Origin: Deltaproteobacteria bacterium
Lineage (GTDB): Bacteria > Desulfobacterota > Syntrophia > Syntrophales > Smithellaceae
Direction of reading: 5' to 3'
Assembly: GCA_012729055.1 (NCBI GenBank)
Contig: JAAYDW010000033.1
Span: forward strand, 1-49,420
Length of the DNA: 49,420 nt
Part shown: positions 34,336 through 43,374 of the stretch, piece by piece
How positions within the stretch are numbered: position 1 is the first letter of the stretch
How the letters are laid out: each line of letters starts with the position of its first letter
Notes under the pieces: model-generated
Told to the model about the DNA's origin: nothing
Databases searched by the model: none
The model's input: the letters and a program-made list of their open reading frames with translations, nothing else
Translations under genes and position numbers: made by a program

Positions 34336-35139
34336 TCAAGCCGGGTCCTTGAACCTGGGAGGCTCTTTGGTGAAGTTCGCGGCCACCGCCTCCAGCTGGT
34401 TGGGGCTTCCCATGAGCGTCATCATCAGCTCGGATTCCATCATCAGGCCCCGGGCGGAATCTCCGTGCCAGACGTTATTGATGAGCTTTTTCGCCGCGCG
34501 GACGGCATCGGGATTTTTGGAGGCAATCTCCCGGGCCAGGGCCAGCGCCGCTGCATGGGGGTTTTCAACCACGTGCGTCACGAGATTCAGCCGGGCCGCT
34601 TCTTCGCCCTTGATGACCTTCCCCGTAAAAATCAGTTCCTTGGCCACGTCAATCGCCATGAAATCGCGGATGGTCTGGGAAACGCTCATGTCCGGAATCA
34701 AGCCCCAGCGCATTTCCATGAGCGAGTATTTCGCGTCGGGCGTGCTGAAGCGGATGTCCGCCCCCATGGCAATCTGAAAACCGCCGCCGAAGGCGACGCC
34801 GTGGATGGCGGCAATCACCGGCACGGGCAGCTCTTTCCACCCATAGCCGATGTGCTGGTAGATGTTGGAAATCCGGTTTTGGTAGCGCCTGGTCAGATCG
34901 GGAAACTTGTTTGTTCCGGATTGCAGGGCGGCGAAGTTCTCGATATCCAGCCCGGCGCAGAAGCTCTTGCCTTCGCCGGAGATGACAACCACCCGGACGC
35001 CGGACTCCCCGGCCAGCCGGTCGATGGCGCCCGCCATGGCGTCGATCATCTCAAAGCTCAGCGCGTTGAATTTTTCGGGCCGGTTGAAGCGGACATCCGC
35101 GATGTGGTCTTCGATGGAAATTTTTACCAGTTCACTCAT
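34336..35139 (-). CDS. Enoyl-CoA hydratase/isomerase (crotonase)
   Basis: 267 residues with AGGAGG before the start. Oxyanion-hole segments FCAGLDIENF and HGVAFGGGFQIAMGADIRF, then the MEMRWGLIPD loop. The pattern fits delta3,5-delta2,4-dienoyl-CoA isomerase-like or hydratase-like crotonases used in fatty acid degradation. Downstream in the minus-strand CoA block. Confidence 0.9.
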   Translation of the reverse strand: MSELVKISIEDHIADVRFNRPEKFNALSFEMIDAMAGAIDRLAGESGVRVVVISGEGKSFCAGLDIENFAALQSGTNKFPDLTRRYQNRISNIYQHIGYGWKELPVPVIAAIHGVAFGGGFQIAMGADIRFSTPDAKYSLMEMRWGLIPDMSVSQTIRDFMAIDVAKELIFTGKVIKGEEAARLNLVTHVVENPHAAALALAREIASKNPDAVRAAKKLINNVWHGDSARGLMMESELMMTLMGSPNQLEAVAANFTKEPPRFKDPA

Positions 35140-35165
35140 GGGGCCTCCTTATGCCGGTTCATATT

Positions 35166-35198
35166 TTTCATGACTTCTCCTCGGGAGAAATCATGAAA
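35166..35198. promoter_or_regulatory. Long hairpin between VOC and crotonase genes
   Basis: TTTCATGA-c-TTCTCC / GGAGAA-a-TCATGAAA with a three-base loop: 14 paired bases and one mismatch. No U-run on either side. It lies in the leader of the crotonase and could control read-through or mRNA stability. Confidence 0.45.
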
Positions 35199-35250
35199 TT
35201 CGATCCTGCTGTCAAGAAATTATTTCCGCGCCTTCGCTCTTTCGCGGCCG

Positions 35251-35646
35251 CTAATCGAAATAGTCCCGCATAGGTTCCGGAATCGCGTTTTTATCGACCG
35301 CAAAAAGCTCGATGAGCACGTTGTCCGGCGCGGGAACCATGATGTATTTCCAGACGCCGATATCGGTAATGTCCTTTTTTAACGGGACTTTTGTGGCTTT
35401 TAGTTTTTTGACAATCCCATCGATGTCGTCGGTCTGTATTCCGAGGTGATGGATGCTGCCCCGTCCTGAAAACCCGGGAGCCTGATCGTAAAAATGAATG
35501 CGGCCCGTGCCGACGCGCATAAAGACGTTCCGGGCTCCCGCCATATTTTCATCGAGGACGACTTGCCCGCCGAAAACATCCCTGTAAAAAGCCAGGCTTT
35601 TTTCAATATCCGAGGCAAACAGATGCACATGGTGGACATGGTTCAT
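35251..35646 (-). CDS. Glyoxalase/VOC-family metalloprotein
   Basis: 131 residues, two beta-alpha-beta-beta-beta modules. The first module has the metal-binding His in HHVHLFASDIEKSLAFYRDVFG; the second has HHLGIQTDDID and the terminal glutamate in LIELFAVD. Resembles methylmalonyl-CoA epimerase and glyoxalase relatives; the substrate is unknown. Sits between crotonase and Fe-S protein genes. Confidence 0.85.
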   Translation of the reverse strand: MNHVHHVHLFASDIEKSLAFYRDVFGGQVVLDENMAGARNVFMRVGTGRIHFYDQAPGFSGRGSIHHLGIQTDDIDGIVKKLKATKVPLKKDITDIGVWKYIMVPAPDNVLIELFAVDKNAIPEPMRDYFD

Positions 35647-35688
35647 TGGAAGACTCCCTTTCGTCAGGTTTTCGTTTCAGACCTGCCT

Positions 35689-36546
35689 TTATAAATCAAC
35701 GCTGAGGCCGCCGCGTGTAAAGTAGTCCTGAACCTTGTCCAGAAGCGGCGTCTGCAAGTGAAGCCTGATGGCCAATTGCGGGCAGAGCGCGGCGCAGAAG
35801 CCGCAGCCCAGGCATTGCGCCGCGTCGATGCAGATCTGCTTTTCTTTTAAAGATATCGCCCCGATCGGGCAGCGCTTCACGCAGAGCCCGCACTGATTGC
35901 AGACGTCCTTCGTCAGGACCGCCTTCCAGCCGATGGAATGGAAGCGGTCCCGGATGTCTTGCAGATTAGAGGCCCTCATGAGCTTGAAGGTTCCGCAGCA
36001 GCAGGGACAGCAAAAGCAGATTTCCAGCCAGTGCGCCACGCCGTTTTCCCGGGCGAGCCCCATCATCAGCCGTTCAACCTCGATCCACAAGGCCTGTCCG
36101 ACCAAGCCCAGTTCGGCGCCCCGGTCAATGTGGGACAGGGCTTCCTCCACGGTCGCTTCCCGGCCCACGCCGTTTTTCACAATGCCGCGCGCGCCCTCGC
36201 CGATAAAGATGCAGGCGTGATCATGCGGGAAAGTCTTACAGTCGTAAGCGGAACGGCACAGGCACTTATTCATGATCGCCCGGAAACCGGCCTGCCGCAC
36301 CGCCTCTTTCATCATGTCGATCGGCAGCACGACGCCCTGCGCCAGATCGGTGACGTCGGCGTTGATATTGAGGGTGTATCCCTGCGTCTTGGCCTCCGGT
36401 TCCAGGTTGACAACTTTGCGCAAGCGGGGACCGATGACCGGATAGCGGAAATACGGACTCCATCGGACAAGTTTTCGCAACAGAGAAAGTATCGCCTGCC
36501 ACGAGCGCTTCCTGACCAGTTTATTGATTTTCCGCTTAAGACTCAT
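35689..36546 (-). CDS. 4Fe-4S ferredoxin-like protein with extra cysteine clusters
   Basis: 285 residues. Two classical 4Fe-4S motifs at the C-terminus: CNQCGLCVKRCP and CLGCGFCAALCP. Upstream are unusual Cys-rich segments, CLCRSAYDCK with HDHAC, and CFCCPCCCG near residue 180. The N-terminus is basic (KRKINKLVRKRS) and could associate with the membrane. The start overlaps the stop of the acyl-CoA synthetase beta gene (ATGA), so it is translationally coupled to it. Probably an electron-transfer protein tied to acyl-CoA chemistry. Confidence 0.83.
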   Translation of the reverse strand: MSLKRKINKLVRKRSWQAILSLLRKLVRWSPYFRYPVIGPRLRKVVNLEPEAKTQGYTLNINADVTDLAQGVVLPIDMMKEAVRQAGFRAIMNKCLCRSAYDCKTFPHDHACIFIGEGARGIVKNGVGREATVEEALSHIDRGAELGLVGQALWIEVERLMMGLARENGVAHWLEICFCCPCCCGTFKLMRASNLQDIRDRFHSIGWKAVLTKDVCNQCGLCVKRCPIGAISLKEKQICIDAAQCLGCGFCAALCPQLAIRLHLQTPLLDKVQDYFTRGGLSVDL

Positions 36547-37238
36547 CGACCGCTTTCTCCTTCTTCAGTCCGCTGCAGGACCACCAGCGCATCAACCGCA
36601 ATCGGCTGATCGCCGGAGATAATGACAGGATTGATGTCGATTTCAGCGATTTCGCGTGAGCGATATCCCAAATCGCCGATCGCGACCAGCGCCCGGACCA
36701 GCGCCCGACGGTCTACGGCCGGCTTCCCGCGAAAGGCCGTCAGCAGCTTCGACAGGCGGATTTCATCAAGCATTTCCCCGGCGTCGCGCTCGGTGATCGG
36801 CGCCACGCGGAACGTCACATCCTTGACGGCTTCCGTAAAGATGCCGCCGACGCCAAACATCACACAGGGGCCGAACTGCGGATCGCGGCTCAATCCCAGA
36901 ACGAATTCCCGGTCGCCGCGGATCATCTCGCCGACCAGAACACCGTCCAAGTCAACTCCCTTGCCCGTGATCTCATCATAGGCTTTCGCCACTTCTTCAG
37001 CGTTGCCGAGGTTGAGCTTGACCAGACCCATTTCCGTCTTGTGCGCGGCTTTGTCCGAGCAGCCTTTCAGAACCACCGGATATCCGATTTCCGATGCGAT
37101 GGATATCGCTTCTTTCCGGGAACCGGCCAGCTTCTCCCGGTTGACCGCAAGCCCCGCGGATTGAATGACCCGCTTCGAATCGTACTCAGAAAGCACGCGC
37201 TGGCCGCGCTTGAGCGCTTTTTGAATTATGGTTTCCAC
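36543..37238 (-). CDS. NDP-forming acyl-CoA synthetase, beta (ATP-grasp) chain
   Basis: 231 residues, ATP-grasp fold: EYDSKRVIQSAGLAVNRE, IGYPVVLKGCSDKAAHKTEMG, and EIDINPVIISGD near the end. This is the nucleotide-binding half of an ADP-forming acyl-CoA synthetase. It overlaps the alpha gene by 13 nt and the Fe-S gene by 4 nt. The pair makes or hydrolyses acyl-CoA with conservation of ATP. Confidence 0.9.
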   Translation of the reverse strand: METIIQKALKRGQRVLSEYDSKRVIQSAGLAVNREKLAGSRKEAISIASEIGYPVVLKGCSDKAAHKTEMGLVKLNLGNAEEVAKAYDEITGKGVDLDGVLVGEMIRGDREFVLGLSRDPQFGPCVMFGVGGIFTEAVKDVTFRVAPITERDAGEMLDEIRLSKLLTAFRGKPAVDRRALVRALVAIGDLGYRSREIAEIDINPVIISGDQPIAVDALVVLQRTEEGESGR

Positions 37239-38653
37239 AACGGTTCCTCCTTTTTATCCAGATACAGGTACTGCTGATAGGAAACCTCCAGCGCTCTTAC
37301 GGCCTCTTCGGCGGTATAGAAAACCGGCAGCTCTTTTTCCTGGCGGGCGGCCAGCAGTTTCCCCATTGAATTGTACGCATAAAGCGCGGCGGGCTTGCGC
37401 TGACGCCGGCAGAAGCCGACCAAGGCCTGCATGACGTCTTGAACAAAATCCCGCCACATGCCCGCAAGATGCAGCATGCCGTCCACCTCGCCGGATGTCA
37501 AAAGAATATTGTAAATCTCCAGATAAATTTCGGGAGGGGCGGGGCCGATATCCACCGGATTGGCTGCATTGAACACTCCCGGAATCCGGCTCAGTCTGGA
37601 CTTTGTCTCATCGGAAAATTCGGCCATGACCAGGTTGGTGCCCGCCAGCAGATCGGCGCCGACGCTGCCGAACGCTCCAGAAGTTGTAAACACGGCAATG
37701 CGGTTCCCCGACAAAAGCGGCATCCGGGTAAACATTTTCGGCAGCGCATGCAGTTCTTCAATCGACTGCAGCCGAATGATCCCCGCCTGCCGGCACGCGC
37801 CGTCAAAGACAGCGTCGTTCTGGGCCATCCCCGCGGTATGGGACAAGGCGGCGGCGCGGCCCGCCTCGCTTTTCCCCGACTTGTAAACCAGCACGGGCTT
37901 TCTTGTCTTTTTTACCGCTCTCATCAGCTTTCGGCCGTCCTTGACGTTTTCCAGGTAAACGCAGATGACCTCCGTATGATCCGTGTCGAAATAATCGATC
38001 AAATCGGCTTCATTCACGTCCGACTTATTGCCGATGCAGACCATCTTGTTGACGCCCAGACGATCGTCCATCAGCCGTTCGCCCACCAGCTCCGCCACGC
38101 CGCCGCTCTGGAGGATATAGGAAACGGGGCCGGGATGACGGACCAGCACCGACACGATCTCTTCCGCTCCATACATACAGCAAAACCGCCGCTCGATATC
38201 CAGCACCCCCAGGCAATTGGGACCAATAATGCGCAGCGCATAAAAGCGCGCCAGCCGGTCGATCTCATTTTGCAGTTTTCTGCCTTCCTCCCCTTTTTCC
38301 GAAAATCCCGAGCTTTCAATAATGACGTTGCGGATGCCTCTGGCGCCGCATTTCTGAATCAGGCCCGGGATGACGGACGCCGGCGTGATGATCACCGCAA
38401 GGTCGATATCCTCCCGGATATCCTCCAGAGCCTGGCAGCCTTTTGCGCCGGCGACATCGTCGCCGGCGCTGTTTACCGCATAGACCTGTCCCGGATATTG
38501 GACGGCGTCTCTCAACGCTTTGCAGATCATGGCCCCGAGGTTGAACTTGGCGTTTGATGCGCCAAAAATCACCACGGAAGACGGATTAAAGAATTTCTCC
38601 ATATCGGAAACACCGCGGGCCTCATGGATTTTCATAGCCGGTGACATGCTCAT
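37226..38653 (-). CDS. NDP-forming acyl-CoA synthetase, alpha chain
   Basis: 475 residues. Start MSMSPAMKIHEARG with AGGAGGT 9 nt upstream; earlier in-frame ATGs at 38701 and 38695 lack a site. CoA-binding Rossmann fold (VVIFGASNAKFNLGAM), IGPNCLGVLD, LQSGGVAELVGE, and the phosphohistidine in AALSHTAGMAQ. With the beta chain it forms a complete two-subunit enzyme. First gene of the operon downstream of the TetR-controlled promoter. Confidence 0.9.
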   Translation of the reverse strand: MSMSPAMKIHEARGVSDMEKFFNPSSVVIFGASNAKFNLGAMICKALRDAVQYPGQVYAVNSAGDDVAGAKGCQALEDIREDIDLAVIITPASVIPGLIQKCGARGIRNVIIESSGFSEKGEEGRKLQNEIDRLARFYALRIIGPNCLGVLDIERRFCCMYGAEEIVSVLVRHPGPVSYILQSGGVAELVGERLMDDRLGVNKMVCIGNKSDVNEADLIDYFDTDHTEVICVYLENVKDGRKLMRAVKKTRKPVLVYKSGKSEAGRAAALSHTAGMAQNDAVFDGACRQAGIIRLQSIEELHALPKMFTRMPLLSGNRIAVFTTSGAFGSVGADLLAGTNLVMAEFSDETKSRLSRIPGVFNAANPVDIGPAPPEIYLEIYNILLTSGEVDGMLHLAGMWRDFVQDVMQALVGFCRRQRKPAALYAYNSMGKLLAARQEKELPVFYTAEEAVRALEVSYQQYLYLDKKEEPLWKP

Positions 38654-38736
38654 GAACGAACGACCTCCTGCCTGTATTTGTTTTATTTCTTGCATCGCCA
38701 AATTAAATAACGTAGTTCTATTTTTAGCACAGCGTT

Positions 38737-38765
38737 ATTATACATAAACACTGTTTACATCGCAA
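38737..38765 (-). promoter_or_regulatory. Promoter with TetR-type operator in its spacer
   Basis: Minus strand TTGCGA, exactly 17 nt, TATAAT. The spacer contains TAAACA-C-TGTTTA (38745-38757), a 6-bp perfect inverted repeat. It is 84 nt upstream of the synthetase alpha start and next to a tetR gene on the same strand. Confidence 0.75.
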
Positions 38766-38803
38766 GCCATTTTTACTTTCCCGCCGCGGAATCAACGGAA
38801 GAT

Positions 38804-39409
38804 TTATTTCTTGCTGAACAATTTCGATAAGGTACGAGCTACTTTTTGTCTGTGCTTCAAGACCTGCGCCGAACTTTTGGTGGGATGGTTGCGGAAGGTG
38901 ACGACAATGCCGGTGATGGCCGCAAAGAGAGCATGGGAGTAAATCCGGACATCTCCTCTTACCTTCATTTTGCGGAAAATAACGTCCAGATGATCGAGAA
39001 TGTTTTTCTCGATGATCGTCAGTTTCTCAAAAAGCGCCGGATCGACCGCGCTGCCGAGAAAGAAATTCATCATCATACGGAAATACTGGTCGTTCTGCGT
39101 GAAGTATTCGATATAAAGCGACGCCGCCTTTTCCAGCGCGCCGTCCGGCGAGTCGTTGATGGTTTTGAAAATATTTTCAAAGATCTGATTCGTTCCCTTC
39201 ATAAAGGTATCGACAAACAGCGTTTGCTGATCCGGAAAATGCTGATAAATAACGGCGGTGGACATCCCGGCGCGCCTGGCGATGGTTCTCATCGAAACTT
39301 CATTGAAAGGCTTTTCGGCAAATTCCTCTTCCGCGGCGGCAATAATGATGTCGCGCCGGACTTGTCTTTCTTTTTCTTTTAATTCCGACAAAACGCCCTT
39401 CGGTTTCAT
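38804..39409 (-). CDS. TetR-family regulator
   Basis: 201 residues. HTH at about 18-65: RRDIIIAAAEEEFAEKPFNEVSMRT, IARRAGMSTAVIYQHFPDQQTLF. The C-terminal ligand domain (NDQYFRMMMNFFLG) is clearly related to the TetR at 43375. It lies upstream of the acyl-CoA synthetase operon and probably represses it through the palindrome at 38745, with an acyl-CoA as the likely inducer. Confidence 0.9.
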   Translation of the reverse strand: MKPKGVLSELKEKERQVRRDIIIAAAEEEFAEKPFNEVSMRTIARRAGMSTAVIYQHFPDQQTLFVDTFMKGTNQIFENIFKTINDSPDGALEKAASLYIEYFTQNDQYFRMMMNFFLGSAVDPALFEKLTIIEKNILDHLDVIFRKMKVRGDVRIYSHALFAAITGIVVTFRNHPTKSSAQVLKHRQKVARTLSKLFSKK

Positions 39410-39528
39410 AAAGGCTCCGCTCCCTGTTCAGTGTGTGGTGAATGGTGTTCAATGCGCCAAGGTCGCCGGCAACAAGCTTCGGACCTTCCCATGCGCAATC
39501 CGCCCCGTTATTTGGCAATAATCCGGCG

Positions 39529-40596
39529 TCATTCGTTCCAGATAACGATGCGGTTGCGGCCTTCGTTTTTGGCCTTGTAAAGCGCCATATCGGCCCTTTG
39601 AAAAAATGCTTTGGGGCTAAGAGACTCCGAGGAATCCGTGGAGGCCACGCCGCCGCTGACCGTGATGCGGATGGGCAGGGTCTCGTCTCCAAAAACGGTA
39701 TTTGCGCACAGGGTCATGATCCGGCGCGCCAGCGCCACCGCTTCCTCCAGACGCGCGTCGGGCATGAGGACGGTAAATTCCTCACCGCCGTAACGGCTGA
39801 CAAGCGTGGAGCCCTTGCGGGTATGCTCCTGCATGAGCAGGCCGAACTGTCGCAAAACGTCATCGCCCACCAGGTGGCCGAACGAATCGTTGACCTTCTT
39901 GAAATCGTCCAGATCGAACATGATGAGCGACAGGAAGCTCTGCCGGCGTTTCAGTTTGTAGAGTTCTTCCTCCAGGCGGATTTCATAGAAGCGGCGCGTG
40001 TACAGATTGGTGAGCCCGTCGGTAATCACCCGTGAAAAAAGCTTGGCGTTTTCCAGGGAAACGGCGAGCACCGTGCTGAGAACCCGCAATTGCTGGGCTT
40101 CGAAAAACGTAAAGGCATGGTTCGCGGGAACGGCGACCGTGGCCAGTCCGACCACGCGAAACGCCGTGCCGACGAGCGGAAGGCACAGGCATTGTTCTTT
40201 ACCGGCCGGTCCGTCTGCCGCCGGCAGCGGAATCCCCTGTTCCACGGTAAGCGGATGAACGACAACGGCTTTTTCCAGCATCACTTTTTCCAAAAACGTG
40301 CCTGGAGCCGGAAAAGACAAACAGGGACGGGAGGGCCGCAAGTTTGAGAAAACGCCGTCCACCTCCAGATTCTCCCGCTTGTCGTCGAGGCTCAGAACGG
40401 CAAGCCTCTCTCCCCGGGAAAAATCCGCCAGGGTCTCAAGTGCAATATCCACCAGAATATCCTTGTCGGTAAAGGCGGTAAGCAGCCGCGTCCCGAAATT
40501 GAGCATAAAGAACTGCTCGTCAAAATCGGAGCCGAGTTCGCAGGCGCTGAAAGCATTGGTAACGGGTATCGAGGCGGGGAAAAGCGGTTTATCCAT
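39529..40596 (-). CDS. GAF-domain diguanylate cyclase
   Basis: 355 residues. N-terminal GAF-like sensor (about 25-185; DKDILVDIALETLADFSRGERLAV, VHPLTVEQGIPLPA) and a C-terminal GGDEF domain (about 190-355) with active site SRYGGEEFTVLMPD, so c-di-GMP synthesis is expected. The usual inhibitory RxxD is RKGS here, so product inhibition at that site is probably lost. A possible promoter lies upstream (TTGACA, 18 nt, TTTAAA; 40624-40653, minus). Confidence 0.9.
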   Translation of the reverse strand: MDKPLFPASIPVTNAFSACELGSDFDEQFFMLNFGTRLLTAFTDKDILVDIALETLADFSRGERLAVLSLDDKRENLEVDGVFSNLRPSRPCLSFPAPGTFLEKVMLEKAVVVHPLTVEQGIPLPAADGPAGKEQCLCLPLVGTAFRVVGLATVAVPANHAFTFFEAQQLRVLSTVLAVSLENAKLFSRVITDGLTNLYTRRFYEIRLEEELYKLKRRQSFLSLIMFDLDDFKKVNDSFGHLVGDDVLRQFGLLMQEHTRKGSTLVSRYGGEEFTVLMPDARLEEAVALARRIMTLCANTVFGDETLPIRITVSGGVASTDSSESLSPKAFFQRADMALYKAKNEGRNRIVIWNE

Positions 40597-40768
40597 GGAA
40601 TTCCTTCAGAAAATTGTCTCTTTTTTAAAGCGCGGAAAAATTTCAACTGTCAAAAAGATTGCAATATTTTTTCTTCTTTTTTTTGGGCGCGAGTATAGGA
40701 CGCCAAATCCTCACTGTCAAAGAGATTTTATCGTCATATTCCTCCGGCGTTACTTTACGGCCAGATTT

Positions 40769-40833
40769 GTCATTTCTCGCGAAGGCGGAAATTCAGCGCC
40801 TTTCAACGCTTTCCGGATCCCGTCGGGAATGAC
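40769..40833. repeat. Degenerate palindromic intergenic repeat (REP/MITE-like)
   Basis: Ends GTCATT and AATGAC; inner arms CGGAAA/TTTCCG and AGCG/CGCT around an 8-base loop. This is the form of the small intergenic palindromes (GTCATTCCCGCGAAAGCGGGAATC type) common in deltaproteobacterial genomes. Only one copy was found in this window. Confidence 0.5.
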
Positions 40834-41004
40834 ATCTGTGTTGTGTGGAACTGCCAAAGGAACCATACTGATTACATGCATGGAATGAAAGCGGCGTGGA
40901 CAGGCTGCGGCGGAACTGATATGGAAATTTTAAAGAAACGGGCGCGCGAACGAATAAAAATAAACACCCGGACTGCCGGCCGCCGCGCCCACGGATTTAT
41001 TTTC

Positions 41005-42381
41005 ATGAACGAAACTGTCATTGCCATCGACCGCCTCCGCATTCTGGATACGATCGTGTCCGCCGAAATCCGCGCGGGAGAGCTGGTGGCCGTCCTCGGC
41101 CCCAATCGCTCCGGAAAAACGACATTCGCAGAAATTCTCCGCGGCGCCATCCGCGACATCGAGGGGGCGGTCCGCCGCGCAATCGACCTCCGCGACATCG
41201 CCTATTCGGCTTACTCGGCCGACGGCGGCCTTTTCCACTATGCCGATTTCTACTATCAGCAGCGCTACAACACCTTCGACGCCGCCGACGTGGACACCGT
41301 CAGACAGTACCTGCGCTATGACGCCGCCGACGACTACCGGCGCGATCTTTTTGCCGCCGTCTTGCCGCCCTCCCTCCTGGAAACAAAACTCATCGAACTG
41401 TCCAGCGGTGAAACCCGCAAAGCGCTGTTGCTGAAAAATCTCTTCCGGGAAGCCGGAGTGTATATTTTGGACAATCCGTTCAGCGGCCTGGATGAAGCCT
41501 CCAGCGCTCTTTTTCTCGCCGTATTGCGCCGGATCACCCGCCGGTACCGGAAAACCGTCATCCTGCTTCTTGCCGATCCGCCTGCGGGCGTCGCCTTTGA
41601 CCGCATCATCCGCCTGAACGGTCCGGAAGAAAGGAAAGCGGAAGCAGACGTCCCGCCGGTAGAACCGCCGGCCTTCCTGGTCACGCCGCCGGTTGATTTT
41701 GAGGTGTTCTTTGACATTGAAAAAGAAGTTTTGGCCATCGGCAAACGGATTCTCGTCCGGGATTTGAGCTGGCGCATCCGGCGCGGTGAAAAATGGCTGC
41801 TCACCGGCGCCAACGGCTCGGGCAAGTCAACGCTCCTGAGCCTTCTCAATGCCGACAATCCCGTCGCCTACCGCTGCGATTTCCGGCTCTTCGACCGGAA
41901 GCGGGGAACAGGCGAATCCATCTGGGACATCAAAGCGCGCATCGGCTTCATTTCCTCGGACATGCAACTGTACTTCAAAGGATCGTCCAGCGTGCAGGAT
42001 ATCATCCTTTCGGGATTGTCGGACACAATGGTGCTGAACCGGCGCATCACCGACACGGAAACGGCCCGCTACCAAACCCTTGTCGGAACGCTGGAATTAA
42101 CAGATCTTCAAAACGCACCCTTCGGCAGGCTTTCCTCGGGTGAGAAAAAAACGGTCATGATCGCCCGGGCGCTGGTCAAAAATCCGCCGGTCCTCATTCT
42201 GGATGAACCGTTTCAGGACCTGGACGCGGGGCGTTTCCGTTTTCTGCATTCTTTTCTGGCGCAGTGCGCGGACGAAAACCGAACCGTGATCCAGACCGCC
42301 CATCACGACGCCGAAAGGCTTCCCGGCGTCAACCGTACGGCCCGGATTGAAAACGAAACCCTGACCTTCCCGGCCGGCTGA
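41005..42381 (+). CDS. Tandem ABC ATPase, ModF-like
   Basis: 458 residues from MNETVIAIDRLRIL; the frame is open further upstream (ATG at 40921 or 40843) but that part is not family-like. Two ABC domains: first GPNRSGKTT, LSSGETRK, VYILDNPFSGLD; second GANGSGKST, LSSGEKKT, LILDEPFQDLD. The first domain has Asn where the Walker B catalytic Glu should be, so it is probably degenerate. No transmembrane region, as in ModF/PhrA proteins. Role in molybdate handling is only by analogy. Confidence 0.83.
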   Translation: MNETVIAIDRLRILDTIVSAEIRAGELVAVLGPNRSGKTTFAEILRGAIRDIEGAVRRAIDLRDIAYSAYSADGGLFHYADFYYQQRYNTFDAADVDTVRQYLRYDAADDYRRDLFAAVLPPSLLETKLIELSSGETRKALLLKNLFREAGVYILDNPFSGLDEASSALFLAVLRRITRRYRKTVILLLADPPAGVAFDRIIRLNGPEERKAEADVPPVEPPAFLVTPPVDFEVFFDIEKEVLAIGKRILVRDLSWRIRRGEKWLLTGANGSGKSTLLSLLNADNPVAYRCDFRLFDRKRGTGESIWDIKARIGFISSDMQLYFKGSSSVQDIILSGLSDTMVLNRRITDTETARYQTLVGTLELTDLQNAPFGRLSSGEKKTVMIARALVKNPPVLILDEPFQDLDAGRFRFLHSFLAQCADENRTVIQTAHHDAERLPGVNRTARIENETLTFPAG

Positions 42382-42486
42382 CGTTTTCCCGGCCCGATAG
42401 GCGAATTTTCCAACGCGGCCACAAGAAAACCCTTTGCTTTTTCGGCCGGTTTTTCTTACAACCTGCAGCAAAAAGGCTTCGGACCA

Positions 42487-43320
42487 ATGGATTTCGATTT
42501 TTCATTTCATTATCAGGACAAAATTCCCCGGGAAGAACCGGCCTACTGGTTCATCTTCCGTCAGGAAAAGATTCTCGCCGCCACGGAGGGAAACAACACA
42601 AAACCGCTGCTGATGCAAGGCGGCGATCTTCCGGCACTCGATACCGACCGGGCGCTGCACATCGGAAGGCTCGATGGCGTCGACTGTTACGCGCTCGCGG
42701 ACGATGCGCCGGAGGGCCTTGTCCTGCCGCACACCGAGTGGGTCGGCCTGCGCCGGTCGGCCGGAAGATTCGACGAACAGATGTTCCACATTTACGGCCG
42801 GGCCAGACAACTGCTCCTGTGGGCGGAAAACAACCGGTACTGCGGCCGCTGTGGAAACCGCACGGCGCTGAAGACGGAGGAAAGATGTTTTCTCTGCCCG
42901 TCGTGCGGTCTGGCCGCCTATCCGCGGCTTTCGCCGGCGGTAATCGTCTCCATCGTCCGGGACGGCAAGCTCCTGCTGGCGACGTCGGCGCGGTTTCAGG
43001 TGCGGATGTTCAGCGTGCTCGCGGGATTCGTCGAACCGGGCGAATGCCTGGAGGAGTGCGTGCGGCGCGAGATCCGGGAGGAAACCGGTCTTGAAGTCAA
43101 AAACATCCGCTATTTCAAAAGCCAGCCCTGGCCGTTTCCCGATTCATTGATGGTGGGCTTTACGTCCGAATACGCGGGCGGAGAGCTGAAAATCGACGGC
43201 AGGGAAATCGTGGAGGCCGGCTGGTACGGCCCCGATGAACTGCCGGCGATCCCCGGCAAAATCAGCATCGCCCGGGCGTTGATCGACCGCTTCATCGAAC
43301 AATACGCCAGGACGGCCTGA
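42487..43320 (+). CDS. nudC: NAD+ diphosphatase / RNA deNADding enzyme
   Basis: 277 residues. Zinc ribbon YCGRCGNRT ... CFLCPSCGLAAYPR (four Cys), then the Nudix box GFVEPGECLEECVRREIREETGLEV, and the NudC SQPWPFPDSLM signature. Hydrolyses NADH and removes NAD caps from RNA. Length and domain order are normal. Confidence 0.95.
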   Translation: MDFDFSFHYQDKIPREEPAYWFIFRQEKILAATEGNNTKPLLMQGGDLPALDTDRALHIGRLDGVDCYALADDAPEGLVLPHTEWVGLRRSAGRFDEQMFHIYGRARQLLLWAENNRYCGRCGNRTALKTEERCFLCPSCGLAAYPRLSPAVIVSIVRDGKLLLATSARFQVRMFSVLAGFVEPGECLEECVRREIREETGLEVKNIRYFKSQPWPFPDSLMVGFTSEYAGGELKIDGREIVEAGWYGPDELPAIPGKISIARALIDRFIEQYARTA

Positions 43321-43334
43321 CGGCGGAGCGCCGT
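43320..43334. terminator. Small hairpin at nudC 3' end
   Basis: ACGGCG-GAG-CGCCGT, 6-bp perfect stem starting at the last base of the nudC stop, between convergent nudC and tetR. No T-run. Confidence 0.35.
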
Positions 43335-43374
43335 TGTGTGCAAGCCGTCGCGGTTTTCCGCCGCGTCCCCTCCC

